Below, piece after piece: positions 51,476 through 61,800 of a stretch of 64,000 bases of DNA. Made by a program: the position numbers and the translations under genes. The notes under the pieces are model-generated. The model was not told the DNA's origin and did not search any database. It worked only from the letters and a program-made list of their open reading frames with translations. Source of the DNA: Leeuwenhoekiella marinoflava DSM 3653 (GTDB taxonomy: Bacteria; Bacteroidota; Bacteroidia; Flavobacteriales; Flavobacteriaceae); assembly GCF_900129005.1 (NCBI RefSeq), contig NZ_FQUN01000006.1:186001-250000 (forward strand). The letters run 5' to 3'. The number at the start of each line of letters is the position of its first letter. Position 1 is the stretch's first letter.

Positions 51476-54226
51476 ATGATAAAGAGAACGATTATAAGAG
51501 TTATCGCACTGTTTTTTACAAGCTTGATTTTTGCACAAAGCGAAATTGAAGTTGTTGATCTGCAATGCGAAATGCTTAAAAACCCTCTAGGAATTGATGT
51601 ATTAGATCCAAGATTAAGCTGGAGGTTTAAAACTTCAGCACCCAATATAGAGCAGCAGGCTTATCAGATTCTTGTTGCATCAAGTCCAGCTCAATTAGCT
51701 GCTAACGAAGCTGATTTGTGGGATAGTGGTAAAGTGCAAAGCGCTGAATCTTTAAATGTTTTTTACAGCGGAAAAGAGCTGGATAGCAAACAGGAAGCTT
51801 ACTGGAAAGTAAAGACATGGACCAATGAAGGAGAAACTACCTGGAGTGAACCTGCGTATTGGAGTATGGGAATTCTAACCTATGCCGAATGGAAGTCTAC
51901 GCGGTGGATTGGTTACAATCAATTGTTTCCGGGAGACAGCTTGAGTCAGTTTTCAAAACTTGCAGCACGGTATATCCGCAAAAATATTGCTTTAGAAAAG
52001 CCCATAAAAGACGCCAAAGTTTACATTATGGGAATGGGACTTTACGAGCTTTATATAAATGGTCAAAAGATAGGTGATCAGGTTTTAGCACCAGTTCCTA
52101 CCGATTATACAAAGAATGTGAAGTACAATGTTTTTAATGTAACTGATGAATTAAGCGTGGGCAGAAATACAATCGGTTCCATTTTAGGAAACGGGAGATT
52201 TTTTGCCATGCGCCAGGAATATAAGCCGTATAAAATTAAAAGTTTTGGCTTTCCCAAGATGGCTCTACAATTAGTAATTAGATATACAGATGGAAGTTCA
52301 GAAACAATTAAAACAGACGAGAGTTGGAAATTTACAGCAGATGGCCCAATCAGAGCTAATAACGAATACGATGGTGAGATTTATGATGCTCGTAAAGAAA
52401 TTCCCAATTGGAACGAGGTAGCTTTCGATGATTCTGCGTGGAAAAATCTAACCTGGGTCCAGGAACCCGGTGGTTTTTATGAAGGACAAATGACACCTAA
52501 TATGAAAGTCAAAGATACAGTGACTCCTATTAGCATAAAAGCTACAAAGTCTGGTTCCTATATTTTAGATATGGGACAAAATATGGTGGGTTGGCTTCAG
52601 CTTAGAGTAAAGGGAACTAGAGGAGATGCGATAACAATGAAGTTTGCAGAGTCTCTAAAAGAAGATGGTACTTTATATACCGCAAATCTTAGAGATGCCC
52701 GTGCTACAGACACCTATATTTTAAGTGGAAATGGAACTGAAATCTGGGAGCCTAAGTTTGTGTATCACGGTTTCCGTTTTGTTGAAATTACTGGTTTGTC
52801 ATCTAAACCTAAACTCACCGATTTTATAGGTAAAGTGGTTTATGATGACCTGGAAACTGTTGGTTCTTTTGAATCTTCAGACGAGACGATGAATCAAATA
52901 TTTGAGAATGCGTATTGGGGAATTCGAGGAAATTATAAAGGCATGCCTATTGATTGTCCGCAGCGTAACGAGCGACAACCTTGGCTTGGAGATAGAACTA
53001 CGGGTGCTTATGGAGAGAGTTTTTTGTTTGACAACCAGACTTTATACGCTAAATGGTTAGACGATATCAAATATTCACAAACCCAGGATGGTGGTATCCC
53101 AGATGTTGCACCTGCTTTTTGGAGGTATTATGGTGACGGCGTAACCTGGCAGGGAACCTACATAACTGTAGCAGATATGTTGTACCAGCAATATGGTGAT
53201 GTCACTAGTATAAAAAAGCATTATCCCTATATGAAGAAGTGGATATTGTACATGGAATCTAATTACTTAAAGAATGATCTTATAGCAAAAGATAAATACG
53301 GAGACTGGTGTGTACCACCAGAGTCGCTTGAAATCATACGGTCACAAGATCCATCGCGCTTGACAGATGGTGAAGTGTTATCAAGCGCTTTCTATTACCA
53401 TTTATTAAAATTAATGGAAAAATTTTCCGGAGTGATCGATGCGAATCCTGAGGATATCACGTATTATCAAAATCTTTCTGAGAGGGTTAAGGATGCATTT
53501 AACACTAAGTTTTTAGATAAAAACAAATTAGTTTATGCTAACAATACAGTAACCGCAAATGTACTTCCGCTTGCTTTTGGGATGGTTCCTAAAGAATTTG
53601 AGCAAGACGTTTTTAAGAATATGACTCACGAAATTGAGGTAACAAAAAACAGTCACATCAGTACAGGTGTTGTGGGAACTCAGTTTTTGATGCGCACACT
53701 TACCGAATTTGGAAGAGGGGACTTGGCGTATACACTGGCATCCAATAAAACCTATCCCAGTTGGGGATATATGGCAGAAAATGGTGCTACTACAATTTGG
53801 GAATTATGGAATGGAAACACAGCAGATCCTGAAATGAATTCTCAGAATCATGTGATGCTTCTAGGGGATTTGATGATTTGGTATTTTGAAAATATGGCAG
53901 GCATTAAATCTGATCCAGAGCACCCCGCTTTTAAGAAAGTAATCATGAAGCCTGATTTTAATACCGGATTAAAATTTGTAAATGCTTCTTACAAATCCGG
54001 CTACGGGGAGATAAAAAGTAATTGGAAGCGTGACAAGAAAAAGTTAAGCTGGGAAATAAGCATTCCGCCTAATTCTTCAGCTAAGATTTACGTGCCTGCT
54101 TCAAAAAATTCCGAAGTGAAAATCAATAAACAACCTCTAGATCATCTGGCAACAACTATTGTAAAGCAAGAAGATTCTCTTGTGTTTGAATTGCCATCAG
54201 GAGATTACAGCATCCTTGTAAATTAA
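51476..54226 (+). CDS. GH78 alpha-L-rhamnosidase
   Basis: This 916-residue exported enzyme has a signal peptide ending near IFAQS. It opens with the GH78 pattern VVDLQCEMLKNPLGIDVLDPRLSW and AYQILVASSP. The catalytic acid is E499 in DCPQRNERQPWLGD and the base is E776 in TIWELWNG, followed by SQNHVMLGDL and WYFENMAGI, which close the barrel. The C-terminal domain has PPNSSAKIYVPAS. It would remove terminal alpha-L-rhamnose. With the GH78 genes at 4984 and 43203 and the GH106 gene it makes four rhamnosidases of distinct sequence, which suggests different linkages rather than recent duplication. It starts 6 nt after the previous stop. Confidence 0.93.
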   Translation: MIKRTIIRVIALFFTSLIFAQSEIEVVDLQCEMLKNPLGIDVLDPRLSWRFKTSAPNIEQQAYQILVASSPAQLAANEADLWDSGKVQSAESLNVFYSGKELDSKQEAYWKVKTWTNEGETTWSEPAYWSMGILTYAEWKSTRWIGYNQLFPGDSLSQFSKLAARYIRKNIALEKPIKDAKVYIMGMGLYELYINGQKIGDQVLAPVPTDYTKNVKYNVFNVTDELSVGRNTIGSILGNGRFFAMRQEYKPYKIKSFGFPKMALQLVIRYTDGSSETIKTDESWKFTADGPIRANNEYDGEIYDARKEIPNWNEVAFDDSAWKNLTWVQEPGGFYEGQMTPNMKVKDTVTPISIKATKSGSYILDMGQNMVGWLQLRVKGTRGDAITMKFAESLKEDGTLYTANLRDARATDTYILSGNGTEIWEPKFVYHGFRFVEITGLSSKPKLTDFIGKVVYDDLETVGSFESSDETMNQIFENAYWGIRGNYKGMPIDCPQRNERQPWLGDRTTGAYGESFLFDNQTLYAKWLDDIKYSQTQDGGIPDVAPAFWRYYGDGVTWQGTYITVADMLYQQYGDVTSIKKHYPYMKKWILYMESNYLKNDLIAKDKYGDWCVPPESLEIIRSQDPSRLTDGEVLSSAFYYHLLKLMEKFSGVIDANPEDITYYQNLSERVKDAFNTKFLDKNKLVYANNTVTANVLPLAFGMVPKEFEQDVFKNMTHEIEVTKNSHISTGVVGTQFLMRTLTEFGRGDLAYTLASNKTYPSWGYMAENGATTIWELWNGNTADPEMNSQNHVMLLGDLMIWYFENMAGIKSDPEHPAFKKVIMKPDFNTGLKFVNASYKSGYGEIKSNWKRDKKKLSWEISIPPNSSAKIYVPASKNSEVKINKQPLDHLATTIVKQEDSLVFELPSGDYSILVN

Positions 54227-54247
54227 CGAACCTATTAAAAAATAGAT

Positions 54248-56182
54248 ATGAAAACAGTTTGTAAATTTTTGATTTTAGTGTTTGTAGTTGTGCTGAGCGG
54301 CTGCAAGAATGATCAAAAAGCACAAGTGCCAAAACCGGAAATCGCTTTAACAGATAAGACCTGGAAAGAGGGGATTGTTACTGAAGAATACATTTATAAA
54401 ACAGCACCCTATCCTTCTGCTCACGCGGCAACTCTTGCAGAAACGACTTCTGGAGATTTAATAGCTGCTTGGTTTGGTGGCACGAATGAGCGAGATCCAG
54501 ATGTGGGAATCTGGGTAAGTAAACGGAAAAATGGACAATGGACAGAAGGAGTTGAAGTCGCAAACGGAGTTGTAAATGACACGTTGCGATATCCTAGCTG
54601 GAATCCGGTTTTGTATCAAATACCTGACGGAGATTTGATGTTGTTTTATAAAGTTGGTCCGCATCCTTCAACCTGGTGGGGTATGTTGATACGTTCTTCA
54701 GATGGCGGGGAAACCTGGTCTGAATCCGAAGAACTTCCGGAAGGTTATCTGGGACCTATTAAAAACAAACCGGTTTTATTAGAAAACGGAAAGCTTGTAT
54801 TACCCTCAAGCGTCGAAGGTAATGGATGGAATTTAAGAATGGAATCTACATCTGATTTTGGAGAAACTTGGAATACGACAGACACTATTCCGGAAGGAGA
54901 TCAAGCAATTCAAGCGATTCAACCCAGTGTTTTGATTCATGAAAATGGAAAATTACAAGCCCTAGGTCGCACAAAAAACAGCGCACTATTTTCAACCTGG
55001 TCTGAAGATAATGGAGAAACCTGGTCAGAACTTGATTTACTGGATATACCGAATAACAATTCAGGTACAGATGCTGTAACCTTATCAGACGGCAGACATG
55101 CATTGATTTATAATCATGTTTTACCTGAAGATGGTGCGTATAAAAGCTATAGATCTCCACTCAATATCGCAATATCAGACGATGGGATCAATTGGGAAGC
55201 CGCTTTGGTTTTAGAAGATTCAAGAATAAGTCAGTATTCCTATCCTGCAATTATTCAAGGATCAGACGGAATGTTGCATTGTGTATATACGTGGAGACGG
55301 CAACGCATTAAATATGTAAAAATTGATCCTGATAAACTGGTCACATTTCCTATTGAAAACGGGGAATGGCCGGGTCCTACAAAAGAGCGTTACCAAGTGG
55401 GCGTTTGTGACTGGATGATTCTAAAAAGACAAAAACTAAGTGCTTTTAAAGTGGCATCAACTATTGATGCAGACGGTATTGAATTAGATATGGGAGGTCT
55501 GGGGAATCGCGAAACTTTTGACAGCAAATTAGGAGATCCTGAAGAACTTAAAAAGTTTTTAGACGCCTCAGATTCTACAGGAGTCGGTATAAGTTCCATA
55601 GCAATGTCTGGTTTTTATGCACAGTCTTTTGCAGAACGACCAACGTATCAGAAAATGGTGAATGACTGTATTGAGACTATGAAAAATATGAACGTCTCGA
55701 TCGCGTATTTACCTTTAGGAACCGAAAGTGATTTAATCAAGCATCCTGAATTAAGACCTGCTGTTATAGAACGTTTAAGATGGGCAGGGGAACAAGTCAA
55801 TAAAATTGATGGGGTCATTGCAATTGAAACTTCTTTGGATGCTTCGGAGGAAAAAAAGCTTCTTAAAGAAATAGGTAATCGAAATATCAAAATCTCTTTC
55901 AATTTTGCAAATGCGGTAGATAATGGTAGAGATATTTCGAAAGAATTGAAAATCTTAGGGAGAGATAATATCGCACAAATACACGCTTCTACTACAGATG
56001 GCGTATGGCTTGAGAATAATAAAGACCTTGATCTGCCTGAAATAAAACAGACTCTTGACAAGATGCACTGGAAGGGTTGGTTGCTCGTAGAACGTTCTCG
56101 AGACACCTCAATGGTGCGTGATGTAAAAGGTAATTATGGCGCTAATGTGGCGTATTTAAAGAACGTCTTTAAAGAAAACTAA
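54248..56182 (+). CDS. Fusion lipoprotein: sialidase-like (GH33/BNR) propeller + xylose-isomerase-like TIM barrel
   Basis: This 644-residue lipoprotein has C19 in LSGC. Residues about 45-380 form a sialidase-type propeller with four Asp-box turns: SDGGETW (151-157), SDFGETW (202-208), SEDNGETW (252-259) and SDDGINW (310-316), plus YPSAHAATLAE and WNPVLYQIPDG. Residues about 382-644 form a second domain of the xylose-isomerase-like superfamily with likely metal ligands E527 (AIETS), N552/N555 (FNFANA), H579 (QIHAST) and E615 (LVERSRD). The join is continuous in one frame, with no sign of a frameshift. RG-II contains Kdo and Dha, chemically like sialic acids, so the propeller may be a Kdo/Dha hydrolase. 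The role of the attached isomerase-like domain in an exported protein is unknown. Confidence 0.78.
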   Translation: MKTVCKFLILVFVVVLSGCKNDQKAQVPKPEIALTDKTWKEGIVTEEYIYKTAPYPSAHAATLAETTSGDLIAAWFGGTNERDPDVGIWVSKRKNGQWTEGVEVANGVVNDTLRYPSWNPVLYQIPDGDLMLFYKVGPHPSTWWGMLIRSSDGGETWSESEELPEGYLGPIKNKPVLLENGKLVLPSSVEGNGWNLRMESTSDFGETWNTTDTIPEGDQAIQAIQPSVLIHENGKLQALGRTKNSALFSTWSEDNGETWSELDLLDIPNNNSGTDAVTLSDGRHALIYNHVLPEDGAYKSYRSPLNIAISDDGINWEAALVLEDSRISQYSYPAIIQGSDGMLHCVYTWRRQRIKYVKIDPDKLVTFPIENGEWPGPTKERYQVGVCDWMILKRQKLSAFKVASTIDADGIELDMGGLGNRETFDSKLGDPEELKKFLDASDSTGVGISSIAMSGFYAQSFAERPTYQKMVNDCIETMKNMNVSIAYLPLGTESDLIKHPELRPAVIERLRWAGEQVNKIDGVIAIETSLDASEEKKLLKEIGNRNIKISFNFANAVDNGRDISKELKILGRDNIAQIHASTTDGVWLENNKDLDLPEIKQTLDKMHWKGWLLVERSRDTSMVRDVKGNYGANVAYLKNVFKEN

Positions 56183-56199
56183 ATCGAAAAATTCATTTA

Positions 56200-58872
56200 A
56201 TGAAATATTTGAGTTTACTACTTGTTGTATTTACACTGTCTTGCAGTTCAAAAAATGAGATTACTATTGTAAGTGATCAGGAATCACCAAGAATCAATTT
56301 TGGGATTCAAAAACTTACCGATGCTCTAAATGCTGAAGATTATGAAGTAAGTATTTCTGCGGAAAAACCCGATCAGGAAAACTTTATTTTAATTGCAGAA
56401 GAATCTGATTCACTGGAGAAGGAAGGTTTTGAAATTAAAACAGCGGATAAGAATATTACTATTTCGGGAGCAGATGCTTCAGGAACCTTATACGGTATTC
56501 TAGAACTAACAGATCAAATTGAAAAAACAGGAACAATCCCTGAATCACTCAATATAACAGACAGTCCGGAAATGGTTTTAAGAGGAACCTGCATCGGACT
56601 TCAAAAAACTACGTATTTAGAAGGTCGGGGTGTTTATGAATATCCCTATACACCAGAAAATTTTCCGTGGTTTTATGATAAGGAATTATGGATTGAGTAT
56701 CTGGATATGATGGTTGATAACCGTTTGAATTCGCTTTATCTCTGGAACGGGCATCCTTTTGCTTCGCTGGTTAAATTAGATGATTATCCTTTTGCTGTCG
56801 AGGTGAGCGATGAAGATTTTAAAAAGAATGAAGAAATATTCAGGTTTGTAACTGAAGAAGCAGACAAGCGCGGAATCTGGGTTATACAGATGTTTTACAA
56901 CATCATTGTTTCTAAACCTTTTGCAGAACATTACGGTATAGAAACTCAAGACAGATCCCGGCCGATCACTCCGGTTATTGCAGATTATACGCGTAAATCA
57001 ATTGCTGCTTTTGTAGAGAAATATCCTAATGTGGGACTTTTGGTAGCATTAGGAGAAGCTATGAATACTATAGATGATGATGTAGCATGGTTTACCAAAA
57101 CGATTATTCCGGGAGTTCAAGACGGGTTAAAAGCTATTGGCAGCACCGAAGAACCTCCCATTATTTTAAGGGCTCATGATACCGATGCGCCTTTGGTTAT
57201 GGAGAAAGCACTTCCGCTTTATAAAAACCTCTATACCACTCATAAATACAATGGCGAGTCGCTTACGACATACCAACCCAGAGGTCCCTGGTCCGAAATT
57301 CATAAAAAGCTCAGTTCACTGGGATCAACTCATATTTCAAACGTACATATTCTGGCAAATCTTGAACCGTTTAGATACGGATCGCCAGATTTTATACAGA
57401 GGAGTGTACAGGCAATGCACGAGGTTCACGGTGCTAATGCGCTGCATTTATACCCGCAAACTTCGTATTGGGATTGGCCGTATGCACCAGACAAAACAGA
57501 ACCGCGTTTGCTGGAAATGGATCGGGATTGGATCTGGTATAAGGCGTGGTCGCGTTATGCGTGGGAAAGCAACAGAGATCGAAAGGATGAAATTGATTTC
57601 TGGAGTACCCAACTCGCTGATAAATATGGAACAGATCAAGAGTCTGGTTCTCAGATATTGAAAGCCTATGAAGAAGCGGGAGAGATTGCTCCTAAAACCT
57701 TACGTCGCTTTGGTATTACTGAAGGGAACCGCCAGACCTTGCTTCTGGGAATGTTTGAAAGCCAGCTGGTAAATCCCTATAAATGGCGGGTATATCCCGG
57801 TTTTTATGAATCCTGTGGTCCGGTAGGTGAAATTTTAATTGATTATGCAAAAAAAGAATGGGAAAATCAGCCTCACGTGGGGGAAACTCCCGTTCAGATT
57901 ATAGATGAAATTGTGGCTCACGGAAAAAAAGCTGTAGAAGCAATAGATAAAGCCCAAAGCGCGGTGTTTGAAGATCAGGAAGAATTTAAAAGGCTTCAGA
58001 ATGATGTATATTGCTATAATGCCTTTGCTAATTTTTTCTCAGAAAAAGTAAAAGCGGCACTTTTAGTTTTGCGCTACAGTTATTCGAATGAAATTTCAGA
58101 TTTAGATAACGCACTTCCGCATCTGGAACAAAGTTTAGCGTATTACGAGAAACTTGTAGATCTAACCAAAGATTCGTATTTGTATGCAAACAGTATGCAG
58201 ACGGCACAACGCAGAATTCCGATAGGAGGCGATGATGGAAATAATAAAACCTGGCAAGAGTTATTGCCACATTACGAGCGGGAACTGGCGAATTTTAAAC
58301 GAAATATTGAGCGTTTAAAAGCTTCTAAGAATGGAAAAATAGATCGAGTGGAAGGAAAACCATGGCAACCTGCTGAAGTTGAGCTGTTGTCTGATAATCA
58401 AGGTTCTTATAACTTAAATTCAGGTACTCAAATTTACAGTACTGAAGGTGCTGTTTTAGAAAAAATAGCTCCGGAATTACGACAATTAAAGGGACTAAAA
58501 TTTAAAGCAAGTTCTCAGAATACTCAGGGGACTAAAATTCAGTTTAAAAACGATAGACCGGTAAAACTTGTGGTAGGTTATTTTAACACCGATCAGAAAC
58601 GGTTTTTGTTTCCGCCCAGTTTAGAAACCAATGCAGCTGGAAATATACATGGAGAAGCAGAAGTGATTCTTGCTAATGCTATTACCTTAAAAGATTTACC
58701 ACGGGTAAATATTCACACCTATCTCTATGAACCCGGGGAACATACACTTTCATTAGGAAAGGGTAGGGTATTGCTCTTAGGTTTTATCGATGCCAACGAG
58801 GCAGAAACGTCTCGCGATGTGGGCTATGTTGGTAAAGGTGATAAAGAAGCTGTGGACTGGTTATTTTATTAA
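56200..58872 (+). CDS. Putative alpha-uronidase (GH67/GH115/GH138-like) lipoprotein
   Basis: This 890-residue lipoprotein has C15 in LSCS. The N-terminus (about 18-115) is the small alpha/beta domain found before GH67, GH20, GH84 and GH115 barrels (ISGADASGTLYGILELTDQI). A TIM barrel follows (about 120-480): YLDMMVDNRLNSLYLWNGHPF, GIWVIQMFYNII, VGLLVALGEAMN with a candidate catalytic Glu near 284, ILRAHDTDAP, and LHLYPQTSYWDWPY. A long helical region and a C-terminal beta-domain complete it. The fold suggests removal of a uronic acid, with alpha-D-galacturonidase (needed on RG-II chain A, GH138) as my leading guess. It begins 17 nt after the fusion gene. Confidence 0.58.
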   Translation: MKYLSLLLVVFTLSCSSKNEITIVSDQESPRINFGIQKLTDALNAEDYEVSISAEKPDQENFILIAEESDSLEKEGFEIKTADKNITISGADASGTLYGILELTDQIEKTGTIPESLNITDSPEMVLRGTCIGLQKTTYLEGRGVYEYPYTPENFPWFYDKELWIEYLDMMVDNRLNSLYLWNGHPFASLVKLDDYPFAVEVSDEDFKKNEEIFRFVTEEADKRGIWVIQMFYNIIVSKPFAEHYGIETQDRSRPITPVIADYTRKSIAAFVEKYPNVGLLVALGEAMNTIDDDVAWFTKTIIPGVQDGLKAIGSTEEPPIILRAHDTDAPLVMEKALPLYKNLYTTHKYNGESLTTYQPRGPWSEIHKKLSSLGSTHISNVHILANLEPFRYGSPDFIQRSVQAMHEVHGANALHLYPQTSYWDWPYAPDKTEPRLLEMDRDWIWYKAWSRYAWESNRDRKDEIDFWSTQLADKYGTDQESGSQILKAYEEAGEIAPKTLRRFGITEGNRQTLLLGMFESQLVNPYKWRVYPGFYESCGPVGEILIDYAKKEWENQPHVGETPVQIIDEIVAHGKKAVEAIDKAQSAVFEDQEEFKRLQNDVYCYNAFANFFSEKVKAALLVLRYSYSNEISDLDNALPHLEQSLAYYEKLVDLTKDSYLYANSMQTAQRRIPIGGDDGNNKTWQELLPHYERELANFKRNIERLKASKNGKIDRVEGKPWQPAEVELLSDNQGSYNLNSGTQIYSTEGAVLEKIAPELRQLKGLKFKASSQNTQGTKIQFKNDRPVKLVVGYFNTDQKRFLFPPSLETNAAGNIHGEAEVILANAITLKDLPRVNIHTYLYEPGEHTLSLGKGRVLLLGFIDANEAETSRDVGYVGKGDKEAVDWLFY

Positions 58873-58874
58873 AG

Positions 58875-61800
58875 ATGAATAACGTTTGCTCCATTTTTTG
58901 TGTCTTGTCTTTAGTTCTATTTTCTTGTAAAAAAGAAAGTGAGGATACTAACGTGCGTAAGCAAATAACATTAGATTCCGGCTGGAATACGGTTATGTTA
59001 GATAGCCTTCCGAAAAGTGAAAATGAGTTTGTTAGGAATATTGAAACAGATTCCAGCTGGAAATCCGTTTCTGTGCCACACAATTGGGATCAGTATTACG
59101 GATACCGTAGAATGTCTCACGGTAATTTACACGGTACAGCCTGGTATCAGAAAACCCTTGAGTTAGACTCTGAAAATAAAGGGAAGCAGCATTTCCTATT
59201 TTTTGAAGGGGTAGGTTCTTATGCCACGGTTTGGGTTAATGGTATAGAAGTAGGTGGTCATAAAGGAGGAAGAACCACGTTCACAATAAATATAACAGAT
59301 GCGATTGACTTTGATAAAACAAATTCAATTGTTGTAAAAGCAGCTCATCCTTCGTTTATAGCAGATCTGCCCTGGGTTTGCGGTGGCTGTTCCGGAGAAT
59401 GGGGTTTTTCTGAAGGCTCACAACCCTTGGGTATTTTTAGACCGGTTTCTCTGGTTGTCACTCATGCTATTCGTATTGAACCTTTTGGAGTACATATTTG
59501 GAATGCTGCTGAAACAGCTAAAGAAAAAGCCGTATTAAATACAACTACTGAAATTCAGAATTATGGGAACTCTTCAAAAGCAATTACCGTAGTTAATATT
59601 CTGAGAGATCAAGAAGGAAAGCAGGTTGCGAAAATTGAGTCGGAACTAGTGTCTTTTACTGGTTCCAAAGAAATTGATCAACAATTTCCGGAATTTAAAA
59701 ATCCAAAACTTTGGTCTCCTGAAAATCCATATCTGTACGAGTTGCAAACACAAGTTTTTCAAGATGGTAAACTCATAGACGAACTCAAAACACCTTATGG
59801 AATACGTTGGATAAGTTGGCCGTTAAACCGTGATAATGATGATAATCGGTTTTATTTGAATGACGCTCCTGTTTTCATTAATGGAACCTGTGAATATGAA
59901 CATGAAATCGGAAAAAGTCATTCTTTTTCTGATGCTCAAATTAAAACCAGAATCTCTCAGATTAAAGCTGCGGGTTTTAATGCCTTTCGAGAAGCGCATC
60001 AACCGCATAATTTAAAATACCAGGAATTATTGGATGAAGAAGGAATTCTTTTTTGGAGTCAGTTTTCTGCGCATATCTGGTACGACACACCAGAGTTCAA
60101 AGAAAATTTTAAAACCCTTTTACGCGAATGGATTAAAGAACGCCGAAACAATCCTTCAGTTGTGATGTGGGGATTGCAAAATGAAAGCACCATTCCTAAA
60201 GAATTTGCGGAGGAGTGTACCCAAATTATTCGAGAGATGGATCCAACAACCTCCTCTCAACGTATTGTAACAACCTGTAACGGCGGTAAAGGTACAGATT
60301 GGAATGTAATCCAAAACTGGTCCGGGACCTATGGTGGTGATCCTTATAACTATTCCGAAGAATTATCAGAACAGCTTTTAAATGGGGAATATGGTGCCTG
60401 GAGAACAGCAGACTTACATACGGAAGGCGAATTTGACCAAGATGGAGCATTAAGTGAAGATCGTTTTGCTCAATTGATGGAAATCAAAGTGCGTGAGGCA
60501 GAAGCGGTGAATGACAAAGTCGCAGGGCAATTCAATTGGTTATTTGCTTCTCATGAAAATCCCGGAAGGACTCAAAACGGGGAAGGCTATCGAGAAATAG
60601 ATAAAGTAGGACCCGTTAATTATAAAGGCTTATTTACCATCTGGGGCGAACCTTTAGACGCGTATTATATGTATCGCGCTAATTACGTCTCAAAAGGAAC
60701 CAGTCCAATGGTCTATATCGTTTCGCATAGCTGGCCCAACAGGTGGGAAAAATCCGATATAAAAGATGGAATAACAGTTTATTCCAATTGTGATGAAGTC
60801 GAGTTATTTAATGATGTAAACGACCGTTCACTGGGTAAGCTTAAAAACCCCGGTCGCGGAAAACATTTTCAGTTTGATGACGTAGCTATTCAATACAATG
60901 TTTTGTATGCTGTAGGTTATGTAGATGGCAAGCCCGTAGCGAAAGATCATATCGTTTTAAACACGTTACCACAAGCTCCGGGATTACAATCTTTAAAAGA
61001 AAAGAATACTGATATCCTCAAAGGAGGTTCAGAATACCATTATGTATATCGGGTAAATAGTGGAGGAGCAGCCTATACCGATTCACATGGTAATATATGG
61101 TCTGCTGATATTCATAAAACGAATAAATCTAATTATGGCTCTTATTCGTGGACTGACGATTTTGAACAATTACCTGTATTTTATGCCAGTCAGCGCCGGA
61201 CATTTGATCCGATAAAAGGGACAATAGACTGGGAGCTTTTTCAAAAATTCAGATATGGGGCTGATAAATTAGAATACGAATTTGAAGTAGAAGACGGCGA
61301 GTATCTTGTTGAGCTGTATTTCACCGAGCCCTGGTATGGTACCGGTGGTGGGATGGATTGTGAAGGCTGGCGGGTTTTTGATGTAGCTATAAATGATAAA
61401 AAGGTATTGAAAGATCTGGATATCTGGAAAGAAGTTGGTCATGATACAGCATTAAAAAAGACAGTTACTGCTATCAGTAAAAATGGAAAAATCAGCATTT
61501 CGTTTCCAAGAGCGACTTCAGGCCAGGCAATAATTTCTGCGATAGCCATTGCGAGTAAAAATAAAAATGTAGAAACAAAGCTTTCAGCAAAGCCAATGTT
61601 GCATGTTAAAGCCAACGATACTCTTACGACTTCGACCTGGTTAGATCAAAACAGCAAACAATACTTAGATACTGCTATTCGGTTTACAAAACTTCCTTCA
61701 GCTTTATATGGTGCAGATTACATACGTTTCCGGGAAGCTGTGAATACTGATTTTTCCGGAGAATTAATTTTAGATAATTCTGCTACCGTTTATGTTTTTT

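Noticed and set aside
55648-56106. 152-codon open frame on the - strand
   Set aside because: Lies wholly inside the isomerase half of the fusion gene and gives a Ser/Leu-rich product without domain signals; a shadow of the coding strand.
57176-57661. 161-codon open frame on the + strand in another frame
   Set aside because: Internal to the uronidase-like gene; its Arg/Ile-rich composition and lack of any domain mark it as an out-of-frame reading.
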